From: Rudaea cellulosilytica DSM 22992
Lineage (GTDB): Bacteria > Pseudomonadota > Gammaproteobacteria > Xanthomonadales > Rhodanobacteraceae
Reading direction: 5' to 3'
Length of the DNA: 64,000 nucleotides
NCBI RefSeq assembly: GCF_000378125.1
Contig: NZ_KB899242.1
Location: 186,001-250,000 of the forward strand
Positions within the stretch are counted from its first letter, which is position 1; every line of letters begins with the position of its first letter. The position numbers were made by a program, and so were the translations under genes. Shown here one piece after another: positions 50,963-59,078 of this stretch. The notes under the pieces were generated by a model, which was given only the letters and a program-made list of their open reading frames with translations, did not search any database and was not told the origin of the DNA.

Positions 50963-52428
50963 GCATTCGCCATGAATCGCGTTTTCGTGTTTTTTTGGCG
51001 ACGTTGGCGGTCTGGACCGGCGCTGTTCATGCTCCATCTGCAACGGCGGCATCCGATACAGTCGCGATAAACAGCATCGGCGCCGCCACGATGGGCCCGC
51101 TGATGGATGCCTGGATGCAGGCGCTGCACGCGCAGCATCCGGAAATAGCGCGCGGCGCGCGTTGGCAGCACGTCGGCGATGCCGCCGCGATCGGGGCGTT
51201 GATGTTCGAGCAGGCGGACCTCGCGCCGATCACGCGTTCGTTCGAGAAGGAAGAGATAGCGCCCTACGTGCACCAGTTCGCCGGCGACATGATGAAGGCG
51301 CCGCTGACCGTGCGCGTCGCCTCGCGCGACGGCAAGCCGGTGTTCCTCGCTTTCAACAAGCGCCCGGACACGCCTCCCGTGCCGGCCGTGACCGCATTCG
51401 TGCGCTTCGCGCTCAGTGCCGAAGGACAAAAAATCGTCGCCCGGACCCCCGGATTCGAATCGCTGGCAGCGGATGACATCAAGCAGGAACTGGCAAAGAT
51501 CGCCGGCTATGTCGCCAAGCTCGATCCCGCACTGCCGGTCTACAAAGCGGGCACGCCGCTGCACCGCGATATCCGCAGCGTCGGCAGCGACGGCATGAAG
51601 TCGTTGATGGAGCGCTGGATGCACGATTTCCACGCGCTGCAGCCCGGCGTGCGCAAGGGCGATCCTTGGGAGCATCTGGGCACGCTCAACGGCTTCAACG
51701 CGCTCATGGTCGGCATGACCGATCTCGCGCCGATGGGCCGCGAGCTCTGGCCTGACGAAGCCGCCGCGTTCGCCGACTTGCATAAAGGAGAAAAGTTGCT
51801 CGAGATCCGTGTCGCGCGTGGTGGCTTCAACACGCTGCAGCGCACGACAGCGCAGGCGATCTTCGTCAACGCGAAGAATCCGCTCAAGCAGATCACGCTG
51901 GCGCAACTCAAGGCCGCGTTCGGCAAGAATCCGACGATCACACGCTGGGGCCAGCTCGGCCTCGCCGGTGAATGGGCCGACAGACCAATCACGCTCGACG
52001 CGCCGCCGCTGGTCGCGCCGAATGCGATGTCGATGCAGTTCATGGTGCTGCACGGCGGTGAGTGGAGCGAAGGCGTGCATCAGGCTTCGATTGCCGACAC
52101 GGCGCAGGCGATTGCGACCGAACCCGGCGCGCTAGGCTTCGGCGGCCTCGAGGAAGGCGGCCCCGGCCTGCGCGCCGTGCCGGTCGCGCGCGATGCGAAC
52201 GGCGCAGCGATCGAGATCAATGCCGAGACCACATCGAGCGGCCGCTATCCGTTGACGCGCTACATGTACATCCGCTTGCGCCATACACCGGACCAGCCTC
52301 TGCCCGCGCCGATCAGGGAATTCCTGCGCTACGTGCTGAGCCGGCAAGGCCAGTCGCCGATTCCGTATTCCGGCTACTTCCCGCTGAACGCGGGCGAAGT
52401 GCGGGAAGAACTCGCAAAGCTCGAATAA
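50959..52428 (+). CDS. Tandem PstS-like periplasmic substrate-binding protein
   Basis: 489-aa secreted protein from GTG 50959, overlapping the previous gene. The second part (about 200-489) is PstS-like: SVGSDGMKSLMERWMHDFHA, GFNALMVGMTDLAPMGRE, a hinge-like stretch, and C-terminal YPLTRYMYIRLRHTPDQP with YVLSRQGQ. The first part (about 33-195) begins with a similar SIGAATMGPLMDAWMQALHA, ADLAPITRSFEKEE and RFALSAEGQKIV, but lacks the middle of a full binding domain, so it looks like a shortened duplicate. Phosphate or another oxyanion is the family's usual ligand. No pstCAB is visible in the window. Convergent with the small outer-membrane-like gene 6 bp away. Confidence 0.75.
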   Translation: MSIRHESRFRVFLATLAVWTGAVHAPSATAASDTVAINSIGAATMGPLMDAWMQALHAQHPEIARGARWQHVGDAAAIGALMFEQADLAPITRSFEKEEIAPYVHQFAGDMMKAPLTVRVASRDGKPVFLAFNKRPDTPPVPAVTAFVRFALSAEGQKIVARTPGFESLAADDIKQELAKIAGYVAKLDPALPVYKAGTPLHRDIRSVGSDGMKSLMERWMHDFHALQPGVRKGDPWEHLGTLNGFNALMVGMTDLAPMGRELWPDEAAAFADLHKGEKLLEIRVARGGFNTLQRTTAQAIFVNAKNPLKQITLAQLKAAFGKNPTITRWGQLGLAGEWADRPITLDAPPLVAPNAMSMQFMVLHGGEWSEGVHQASIADTAQAIATEPGALGFGGLEEGGPGLRAVPVARDANGAAIEINAETTSSGRYPLTRYMYIRLRHTPDQPLPAPIREFLRYVLSRQGQSPIPYSGYFPLNAGEVREELAKLE

Positions 52429-52434
52429 GCCGGC

Positions 52435-53235
52435 TCAGATCGGCACTTCGAAAATTGCCTTCACTGTCCAATTGTCTGCGGCTGGGCTGAGGCCGCGGCC
52501 GATGCCGATGTTGAACGGCAGCGGACCCTTGTCGACATCGGCGGTGACGTACAACGTGTGGTTCTGTTCGTTCCATGGACTGAAGTGCTTCACGCCGCCG
52601 AAGTCAGCGTAGTACTCACCGCCGAGCATCACGCCGTCGGCGACCTTGCGCCCGACTTTGATGCCGACGTCGAAGTTCGGATTGCCGCGATCGAAGCCGG
52701 GCGAGAGATCGAAGCCGAAGGTCGGGTTGACCGAGACGAGCCAGTCCTCGTTGCGCCAGCCGAAGATCGTGCGTACCTCGGCCGCCTGGCGCGACTGCGA
52801 ATAGCGCTGCTGCAGGTTACCCCATTCGAAGTTCACACCGGCGAACGCGCCGCCGCCTTCCGGCGCCTTCAACGGCATCCACTTCAGACGAAGCTTGTAA
52901 CCGGCCAGATCGCCATGACCGTTCGACTCGAAGTTCGTCGGCAGGTACAGCCCGGCCTCAAACGTGTCACTGAGGCCGTAGGAAAACTCCGCAGTCAGGC
53001 GCGTGCCATGCTCGGGCGTGACCTCGCCGGGATAATCGGCTTGCGAACGCCCGTCGGGCGTGGTGTTGACGTGCAGCTCCAGGCCGAACTGGCCGGGTTT
53101 GTTGATATCGTCGGTATACACCTGGATCTCGTCCTCGAGCTCGGCACGCGCACTCGCGGCGACGAGCGCGAGCGCGGCGCACAGACCGGCGCGCAGGCAC
53201 GATACTTTTTTTGAACGGTACGGTGACTTCTTCAT
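52435..53235 (-). CDS. Outer-membrane-like beta-structured protein of unknown function
   Basis: 266-aa secreted protein with signal peptide (about 1-31, ending ASARA). The mature part has alternating hydrophobic/polar beta strands with many aromatic residues (for example FGWRNEDWLVSVNPTFGFDL and MLGGEYYADFGGVKHF) and ends in EVPI without the usual terminal Phe. No lipobox. The pattern fits an outer-membrane barrel or a periplasmic beta protein. Third gene of the operon, 5 bp after the membrane reductase gene. Function unknown; it may be the outer-membrane partner of that reductase. Confidence 0.6.
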   Translation of the reverse strand: MKKSPYRSKKVSCLRAGLCAALALVAASARAELEDEIQVYTDDINKPGQFGLELHVNTTPDGRSQADYPGEVTPEHGTRLTAEFSYGLSDTFEAGLYLPTNFESNGHGDLAGYKLRLKWMPLKAPEGGGAFAGVNFEWGNLQQRYSQSRQAAEVRTIFGWRNEDWLVSVNPTFGFDLSPGFDRGNPNFDVGIKVGRKVADGVMLGGEYYADFGGVKHFSPWNEQNHTLYVTADVDKGPLPFNIGIGRGLSPAADNWTVKAIFEVPI

Positions 53236-53240
53236 GTAGT

Positions 53241-55298
53241 TCACAGGTCCAGAACGAGAGTGGCGCTGCGCGCGCGCGAACAGCACGGCGTGAAGCGGTC
53301 GTTGCGCGCGCGCTCTTCCGCGGTGAGGATGCGATCGCGGTGGTCCGGTTCGCCGGCAAGCACCCCGGTGAGGCAAGTGCCGCAGACGCCCTGCTCGCAG
53401 GAGCGCGGCAGCACGATGCCATTCGCGGCGAGCACCTCGAGCACGCTCGCGTTCTTGCCGACCGAATAGCTCTTGCCCGAGCTTGCGAGCTTGACGACGA
53501 AGTCGGTGTCGTTCGCCGAGCGCAGCAGGTCGGCGGAAAAATATTCGCGATGAAGGTTCTGCTCTTTCCATCCGGCGCGGTTCGCGGCGAGCAGCGCTGC
53601 GTCCATGAAGCGTGTCGGCCCGCAGACGTACAAGTGCGTTCCTGCATCGGGCCGCGCAAGCACGTCATCCAGGTTGGTCCGCCGCTCCGGCACTCCTTGG
53701 CTGAAATGGAACTGCGCGCGATCGGCAAACGCCGATCGTTCGATTCGCCCAAGGAAAGCCGCGTGCTCGCGCGAACGTGCCCAGTAGTGCAAGCGGAAAT
53801 CGGCCCCGGTATTGGCCAGGCGTTCGGCCATGCACAGGATCGGCGTGATGCCGATGCCCGCGGCGAGCAGCAGCGAGCGTTCCGCCCCGTGCGCGAGCGG
53901 AAAATGGTTGCGTGGCTCGCCGATGCGGATCAGATCGCCTTCATCGACTTCCTCGTGCATCGCGCGCGAGCCGCCACGCGAGTCGTTCGTGCGCAATACG
54001 CCGATCAGGTAGCGATGCGTTTCGCGTGGGTCGTTGCACAGCGAATACTGGCGCACGAGTCCGTCGCGCACCTGCACGTCGATGTGCGCGCCGGCGGAGA
54101 ACGAAGGCAAGGCGGCGCCATCCGGATCGGCCAGCTCGAACGTGCAGATGTTCGCCGCCTCGACCGACTTGCGCACGATGCGCACCTGGCGCGGCAGCCG
54201 CGACGGATCGCGCTGCGCACGGCGCAACCAGCTGCGTATGCCGGTGTAACCGAGCACGGGCACGCAAAGCACGCCGAACAACAGCAGCGCCTGTCCGACC
54301 CAGCCGCCGACGTAACCGGTGTGGATCGACAGCGTCCAGAAATACAGACGATGGCCGAGGCTGCTCGCGGCGTAGGGCGTAAAGCTCAGGGTGTCGCCCG
54401 TGTAGGCGTCGAGCGCGATCAACGTGCGCGCGTTCGGGTGTGGCGCATCGAGGTCGATCGCGTAGATTTCGACCGGATCTTCGGCGCGCAGCGGAAAATG
54501 CAGCAGCACCTCGCGCGTCTGCGCATCGAGCGCCTGCACCTTTTGCCAGATCGCTTGCATCGGCAGCCGCTGCGTGCCTGGCGCGACTTCGTGCGAGGCC
54601 TGCGGATGTTCCGGCAGCGGCGAGCCGGTCAGCCGGTAGACCGCGTTGCGATACCAGTCGAAGGACTGCGGCAATCCGGTCAGCACGAGCAGAAGCACGA
54701 TTGCGGCCGCGTACGGTCCGACCGTTTTATGCAATGCAATATGGCTCGCCGCTCCGCGCGCGCGTGGTGTGCGCAGCGCGAGAGCGCGTCGCGCACCGCG
54801 CCAAGTACCGGGCCACCAGAGCACGAGGCCGCCGATGACGAGCACGAGTCCGAACACGATCGCGCTGCTGCCGACGACGAGATTGCCGTTCGGCACGAAG
54901 CGGAAACGATGCAGCTGCTCGAGCATGCCGAACGGACCGCTATAGCGTCCGCGCTGGCCGAGCACTTCGCCGGTGCACGGGTTCAGATAGACGAACATCT
55001 GATCGGTGAAGCGGATCATCGCCGCCGGCATGCGCGCCTCACCGGGCTCGCCGGCAATCAGGCGGATGTAGTCGAGCTTGCCTTTCGGATACGTCTTGAC
55101 CGCGTTCGCGGTCAGCGCATCGAGTGAAACGCGCGCGGCGCAGGTCGGCACGCTGAGCAGATCGCGGTCGAGCGGCGTTTCCAATTGCTTGCGCCACACG
55201 AGCATGCTGCCGGTGAGCGCCATCCACATGATCACGAAGCCGACGCTCAGGCCGACCCAGCGATGGACCGGACGCAATACACGGCGCAGTGCGATCAT
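53241..55298 (-). CDS. PepSY membrane protein fused to an FAD/2Fe-2S reductase
   Basis: 685-aa fusion. Residues 1-360 are a PepSY-TM unit with four membrane helices (VHRWVGLSVGFVIMWMALTG first) and conserved histidines; residues about 380-600 are a ferredoxin-NAD(P)H reductase-like domain (RQYSLCNDP for FAD, LLLAAGIGITPILCMAERL for NADH, HLYVCGPTRFM); residues about 605-685 are a plant-type 2Fe-2S ferredoxin domain (CEQGVCGTC, later FTPCCSRA). The order FAD-NAD-2Fe2S matches phthalate dioxygenase-type reductases. Electrons would pass from NADH through the cluster to the membrane helices and a periplasmic acceptor, as in PepSY siderophore or metal reductases. Second gene of the operon, 13 bp after the binding protein. 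Confidence 0.9.
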   Translation of the reverse strand: MIALRRVLRPVHRWVGLSVGFVIMWMALTGSMLVWRKQLETPLDRDLLSVPTCAARVSLDALTANAVKTYPKGKLDYIRLIAGEPGEARMPAAMIRFTDQMFVYLNPCTGEVLGQRGRYSGPFGMLEQLHRFRFVPNGNLVVGSSAIVFGLVLVIGGLVLWWPGTWRGARRALALRTPRARGAASHIALHKTVGPYAAAIVLLLVLTGLPQSFDWYRNAVYRLTGSPLPEHPQASHEVAPGTQRLPMQAIWQKVQALDAQTREVLLHFPLRAEDPVEIYAIDLDAPHPNARTLIALDAYTGDTLSFTPYAASSLGHRLYFWTLSIHTGYVGGWVGQALLLFGVLCVPVLGYTGIRSWLRRAQRDPSRLPRQVRIVRKSVEAANICTFELADPDGAALPSFSAGAHIDVQVRDGLVRQYSLCNDPRETHRYLIGVLRTNDSRGGSRAMHEEVDEGDLIRIGEPRNHFPLAHGAERSLLLAAGIGITPILCMAERLANTGADFRLHYWARSREHAAFLGRIERSAFADRAQFHFSQGVPERRTNLDDVLARPDAGTHLYVCGPTRFMDAALLAANRAGWKEQNLHREYFSADLLRSANDTDFVVKLASSGKSYSVGKNASVLEVLAANGIVLPRSCEQGVCGTCLTGVLAGEPDHRDRILTAEERARNDRFTPCCSRARSATLVLDL

Positions 55299-55311
55299 CG
55301 TATCGCCACCT

Positions 55312-56319
55312 TCAATGCTGCGCCTTGAGCGCCTTGTCGACGAAGACGTTGGTGTAGGTCTGCTTCACGTCGACCGCCTTGTACTTGGGATTAGCCTCGG
55401 CGAGCACGCGCCACTCGCCGACCGCGCCGTCTTCGGGCATGCGGCCGTCGTTGGCGAACATCGGGATCTGTTCCTTGAGCACCTTGAGGTAATCGTCGCC
55501 GTATTGCTTGCGCACGTCGGGCGGAATCTTCTCCATGATTTCCTCGGGTGTGTGCGTGTTGATGAACTTGAGCGTGCGCACGAAGGCGTTGGCAAGATGC
55601 TGTGCGATCTCGGGCTTCTCCTTCACCTTTGCGCTGGTCATGAAGATCGTGTTCGACGGGAACGGCGCGCCGAGCGCCTTGCGCGTGCCGTCGAGCGTGG
55701 TCAGGTCGGCGAACTGGGTGGCGGCGCCCTGCCCTTCGTAGAAGAATCCGTCCGGTGTCGGCGCGACGACGAGGTCGGCCTTGCCCTCGCGCAGCAACTG
55801 TGCGTTCGCGTCCTTGCCTTCGGTGCCGGTGCGCGTGTACTCGTCGAGCTTGTGGCCGCCGGCGAGCACGAGGTAATTCGCGATCGTCGTCTTCGCAGAA
55901 CCGGCGCCGCCGGAAATGACGCGGCTGCCTTTAAGGTCGGCAGGCTTTTTGTACTTGTCGCGCGCCGAATTGGCGACGAGCACACGCATGCCCGGCGTCA
56001 CGCCGAGCGTTACCACGGCCTCGATCTCCTTGCCTGCGGCGCGCTGCACGATGTTGTGGTGGTAGTAAGCCATGATCGCGTCGACACGGCCGTCCATGAG
56101 CATGTCCATGTACGGCTCTTCGTTGCGCACGTTCATCACGGTCACATCGACGCCCTCGTCGCGAAAATAGCCGAGGTGTTCCGCTATCAGCACCGGAAAC
56201 GAGCGGATCTGCCGGACCTCGTCGACGAGCAGGACGATGCGCTCGCGCGGCGCCGACAAAGCGGGAGCAGCGGCTGCGACGTTGAATAGACAGAACAGGA
56301 GGGCGATCAGACCTTTCAT
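55312..56319 (-). CDS. NMT1/THI5-like ABC substrate-binding protein
   Basis: 335-aa periplasmic binding protein with signal peptide (about 1-23). Typical sequence: FPVLIAEHLGYFRDEGVDVTVMNV near residue 40, RVDAIMAYYHH, and KKPADLKGSRVISGGAGSAKTTIANYL. This family binds thiamine precursors, alkanesulfonates, aliphatic nitriles or formyl-aminopyrimidine. No ABC permease or ATPase gene lies beside it; instead it precedes a membrane reductase. It may deliver or sense the reductase substrate. First gene of a tight three-gene operon (spacing 13 and 5 bp). The promoter gap upstream is 100 bp. Confidence 0.88.
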   Translation of the reverse strand: MKGLIALLFCLFNVAAAAPALSAPRERIVLLVDEVRQIRSFPVLIAEHLGYFRDEGVDVTVMNVRNEEPYMDMLMDGRVDAIMAYYHHNIVQRAAGKEIEAVVTLGVTPGMRVLVANSARDKYKKPADLKGSRVISGGAGSAKTTIANYLVLAGGHKLDEYTRTGTEGKDANAQLLREGKADLVVAPTPDGFFYEGQGAATQFADLTTLDGTRKALGAPFPSNTIFMTSAKVKEKPEIAQHLANAFVRTLKFINTHTPEEIMEKIPPDVRKQYGDDYLKVLKEQIPMFANDGRMPEDGAVGEWRVLAEANPKYKAVDVKQTYTNVFVDKALKAQH

Positions 56320-56419
56320 GTCATCTCTCTGGATTGCGCCGCGAGTCTGGGGCACGAACCTGAAAGGGAGATTAAAAAAAGCGCACTGACAAGTACCTGA
56401 CGCAAGACGCCGGGCGACT

Positions 56420-57754
56420 TCAGTCGAGCTGCAAAATTGCACGTCGCAGCGCCGCGACGAGCTGGTCGATGTGCTCCGGCTCGATGATCAGCGGCGGCGA
56501 CAGCACGATGCCCTCGCCAGCCATGCGAATCGCGACGCCCTGCTCGAGACAGGCGCGATGGCAGGCGTAGGAACGTGCGCCCGGTTTGCCGGGAACCGGT
56601 TCGAAGTCGATCGCGGCCATCAGCCCGATGCAGCGAATATCGACGACGTGCGGCAGACCTTGCAGCGAATGCACCGCTTCAGCGAACGCCGGCGCGATGG
56701 CCGCCGCACGCTCGAACAGGCCTTCCTGAGCGTAAACGTCAAGCGTGGCCAACCCTGCAGCGCAGGCCAGCGGATGTCCGGAATAGGTGTAACCGTGCGG
56801 CAACTCGATCGCGGACACCGGCCCCTGCATCAGCGCCTCGTACACGCTGCCGCGCACGAGCACGGCACCCATCGGCACGCAACCGTTGGTCAGGCCTTTC
56901 GCGCAAGTGATCATGTCGGGCACGACGCCGAACTTGTCCGCGGCGAACGCGTGGCCAAGCCGGCCGAACGCGGTGATCACCTCGTCGAAGATCAGCAGGA
57001 TGCCGTACCGGTCGCAGATCTCGCGCAACCGGCGTAGATAATCGAGCGGCGGAAGCAAGACGCCGGTCGAACCCGCCACGGGTTCGACGATCACCGCGGC
57101 GATCGTCGACGCGTCGTGGAGCTGCACGAGGCGAACGAGATCGTCGGCCAGATGCGCGCCCCACGAGGGCTGCCCTCGCGTGAACGCGGTCTCTGCCCGG
57201 TTGTACGTATGCGGCAGGTGATCCACGCTCGCGAGCAGGTTGCCGAACGGCTTGCGATGGCCGGCATGGCCGCCGACCGAGATGCCGCCGAAGCCGACGC
57301 CATGGTAACCGCGCTCGCGTCCGATCAAGCGCGTTCGCCCGGCGTGGCCTTTGGCATGGTGAAAGGCCAGCGCGATCTTCAGCGCGGTGTCGACCGCCTC
57401 CGAACCCGAATTGGTGAAAAACACCTGTTCGAACCCCTGCGGCGCAAGCGCGACGAGGCGCTCAGCGAGTTCGAATGCGCGCGGGTGGCCATACTGGAAC
57501 GAGGGCGCGTAGTCGAGCTCGGCCGCCTGCTTCGCAATCGCCTGCGTGATGTGGGGATGCGCGTGGCCGGCATTGACGCACCAGAGACCCGCCATCGCAT
57601 CGAGCATTTTCTCGCCCGACGGCGTGTAGTAGTACATGCCCTGCGCACGCTCGAACAGGATCGGATCGCTCTTGAAGCGGCGGTTGGACGTGAACGGCAT
57701 CCAATAAGCCCGCGTGCCTGCGGGATCGACAGCTTTGTTCGCGGGGGAATTCAT
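56420..57754 (-). CDS. Class III aminotransferase (omega-amino acid:pyruvate type)
   Basis: 444-aa PLP enzyme. PLP lysine K286 (TCAKGLTNG), aspartate D257 (LIFDEVI), GSEAVDTALK phosphate loop (117-126) and PSFQYGHPR substrate region are present. Closest by motif to beta-alanine/omega-amino acid:pyruvate aminotransferases (for example GLWCVNAGHAHP and NGCVPMGAVLV). The promoter gap (40-66 bp before the start) carries an inverted repeat also found before the SBP operon. It is on the same strand as and 169 bp downstream of the gntR gene, whose product probably controls it. Confidence 0.9.
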   Translation of the reverse strand: MNSPANKAVDPAGTRAYWMPFTSNRRFKSDPILFERAQGMYYYTPSGEKMLDAMAGLWCVNAGHAHPHITQAIAKQAAELDYAPSFQYGHPRAFELAERLVALAPQGFEQVFFTNSGSEAVDTALKIALAFHHAKGHAGRTRLIGRERGYHGVGFGGISVGGHAGHRKPFGNLLASVDHLPHTYNRAETAFTRGQPSWGAHLADDLVRLVQLHDASTIAAVIVEPVAGSTGVLLPPLDYLRRLREICDRYGILLIFDEVITAFGRLGHAFAADKFGVVPDMITCAKGLTNGCVPMGAVLVRGSVYEALMQGPVSAIELPHGYTYSGHPLACAAGLATLDVYAQEGLFERAAAIAPAFAEAVHSLQGLPHVVDIRCIGLMAAIDFEPVPGKPGARSYACHRACLEQGVAIRMAGEGIVLSPPLIIEPEHIDQLVAALRRAILQLD

Positions 57755-57793
57755 TGTGGAGTTCGCGAGCCGGGAAGGGTTGTGAGCCGCATG

Positions 57794-57820
57794 ATTGCAT
57801 TTTTTGACGGAAAATACAAT
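57794..57820 (-). promoter_or_regulatory. Putative GntR operator before the aminotransferase gene
   Basis: ATTGCATT (57794-57801), 11 bp, AATACAAT (57813-57820): an inverted repeat with one mismatch. It lies 40 bp upstream of the aminotransferase start. The same two half-sites, 12 bp apart, occur at 58988-59015 in the divergent gntR promoter. AT-rich against a GC-rich background. Confidence 0.65.
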
Positions 57821-57923
57821 TTATGGAGACAGACTCAAGCCCATACCGGCGACGCCAAAAGCGCGACCACGCGCCTGCCAGCCGGCAGGTAGGCACGCTG
57901 CAACCGCAGCACAGCAGGGGGAA

Positions 57924-58868
57924 TCAGGAGGCCGGGAGTTCGGCGTCGCGCGCAATCGCGGCCGGCGCCTGGCGCCGGCCGATCGAAAGTGCGCAAGCAA
58001 TCTTGAGATGATGCAGCATCAACGCTTCGGCGAAGATATTGTCACCGGCCTCGATCGCAGCGATGATCTGCAGCAGGCGCTTGCACGACTCGATCACGTT
58101 ACGGTTCGGGCCGGAGTAGCTGGAAAACTCCTCGAAGCGGCGCAGCTGGTTCTGCTGCTGCATTGCCTGCAGGATGAAGCGGTTGCCGGAGAAGCGCATC
58201 AGCATCTCGTGGAACGCGGAATTCATCGCGAAGAACGCCGAAGAAGTTTGCGCGCGCGGGCTGCGCGCGAGGAAATCCTCGTAGCGGCGGCGCGCCGCGG
58301 CAAGTTCCTCAGGCACGACCTTGAACGTCGGCTCGCGCAGCGCGGCGCATTCGATGACCATGCGGAAACGATAAGCTTCGTACAGCGCTTCCTCGGAATC
58401 GAGCGCGGGCAGGAACTGCCAACCATGGCCGCGTCGGCGCCGGATCAGGCCTTCGCGCGTGAGCCGCAGCAGCGCGTGCATCAGCACGCTTTTCGGCGCG
58501 CCGTAGCGCGCCATCAGTTCGGTCTCGGACAGCGCCTTGGGCAGCTTGCCGCCGGCGCGCTCGGTGATGATAGCGTGGTACAGATCGTCGGCGGTCGGAT
58601 TCGGGTTCTCCAGCGCGGTCATGCGCATGCGCGGCGCGCGCTTGGATACAAATACGCCGGCGTTCGCGCGGGCTTCGAGATAGCCGCGATCCTGCAGCAT
58701 CTTCAACGCAGCGCGCACGGGCGAACGCGATACGCCGTAGCGCCTGGCCAACGCCGCTTCGGTAAGGTGATCGCCGGGACCGACGCTGCCGTTGCGGATC
58801 GTCTCCATTATCTGGTTGGCGATCTCGATCTGCAGCGAACTGGGTTGGGGAGCTGGCTCTTCCCGCAT
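57924..58868 (-). CDS. GntR-family regulator with two winged-helix domains and an FCD domain
   Basis: 314-aa regulator. The first winged helix (about 10-78) is GntR/FadR type: IMETIRNGSVGPGDHLTEAA, LARRYGVSRSPVRAALKML. A second winged-helix-like segment (about 92-155) follows: LPKALSETELMARYGAPKSV and LLRLTREGLIRRRRGHGWQF. The FCD ligand domain (about 160-290) contains YRFRMVIECAALREP, FHEMLMRF and the last conserved histidine HHLKIACAL, usually binding a carboxylate and metal. The double wing is unusual among FadR-type members. Divergent from the binding protein operon with a 210-bp gap bearing a matching operator. Probably represses both neighbouring transcription units and itself. Confidence 0.9.
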   Translation of the reverse strand: MREEPAPQPSSLQIEIANQIMETIRNGSVGPGDHLTEAALARRYGVSRSPVRAALKMLQDRGYLEARANAGVFVSKRAPRMRMTALENPNPTADDLYHAIITERAGGKLPKALSETELMARYGAPKSVLMHALLRLTREGLIRRRRGHGWQFLPALDSEEALYEAYRFRMVIECAALREPTFKVVPEELAAARRRYEDFLARSPRAQTSSAFFAMNSAFHEMLMRFSGNRFILQAMQQQNQLRRFEEFSSYSGPNRNVIESCKRLLQIIAAIEAGDNIFAEALMLHHLKIACALSIGRRQAPAAIARDAELPAS

Positions 58869-58982
58869 CCGGCGGCATCCTTCGGCTGGTCATGGACTGG
58901 CTGCGTGCGAGTATAACTTGCGCGCCGCACGGCACGTGCGCGGCGGCGCGCCGGCGCACGCGTCAGGCTGCCGCTGTGGAGC

Positions 58983-59015
58983 ATTGTATTGCATTTTATT
59001 AGCATCTAATACAAT
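58983..59015. promoter_or_regulatory. Putative GntR operator in the divergent promoter
   Basis: ATTGCATT (58988-58995), 12 bp, AATACAAT (59008-59015), overlapped by a further half-site ATTGTATT (58983-58990) that pairs perfectly with AATACAAT across 17 bp. It lies between gntR and the binding protein gene, 64 bp before the latter. Same half-sites as 57794-57820. Confidence 0.7.
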
Positions 59016-59078
59016 ATCGACCCATTCTGGAGTCGAGTGACTTTTTCACAGGCCCTAGGTCCGTCCAGCGAATCCGCC

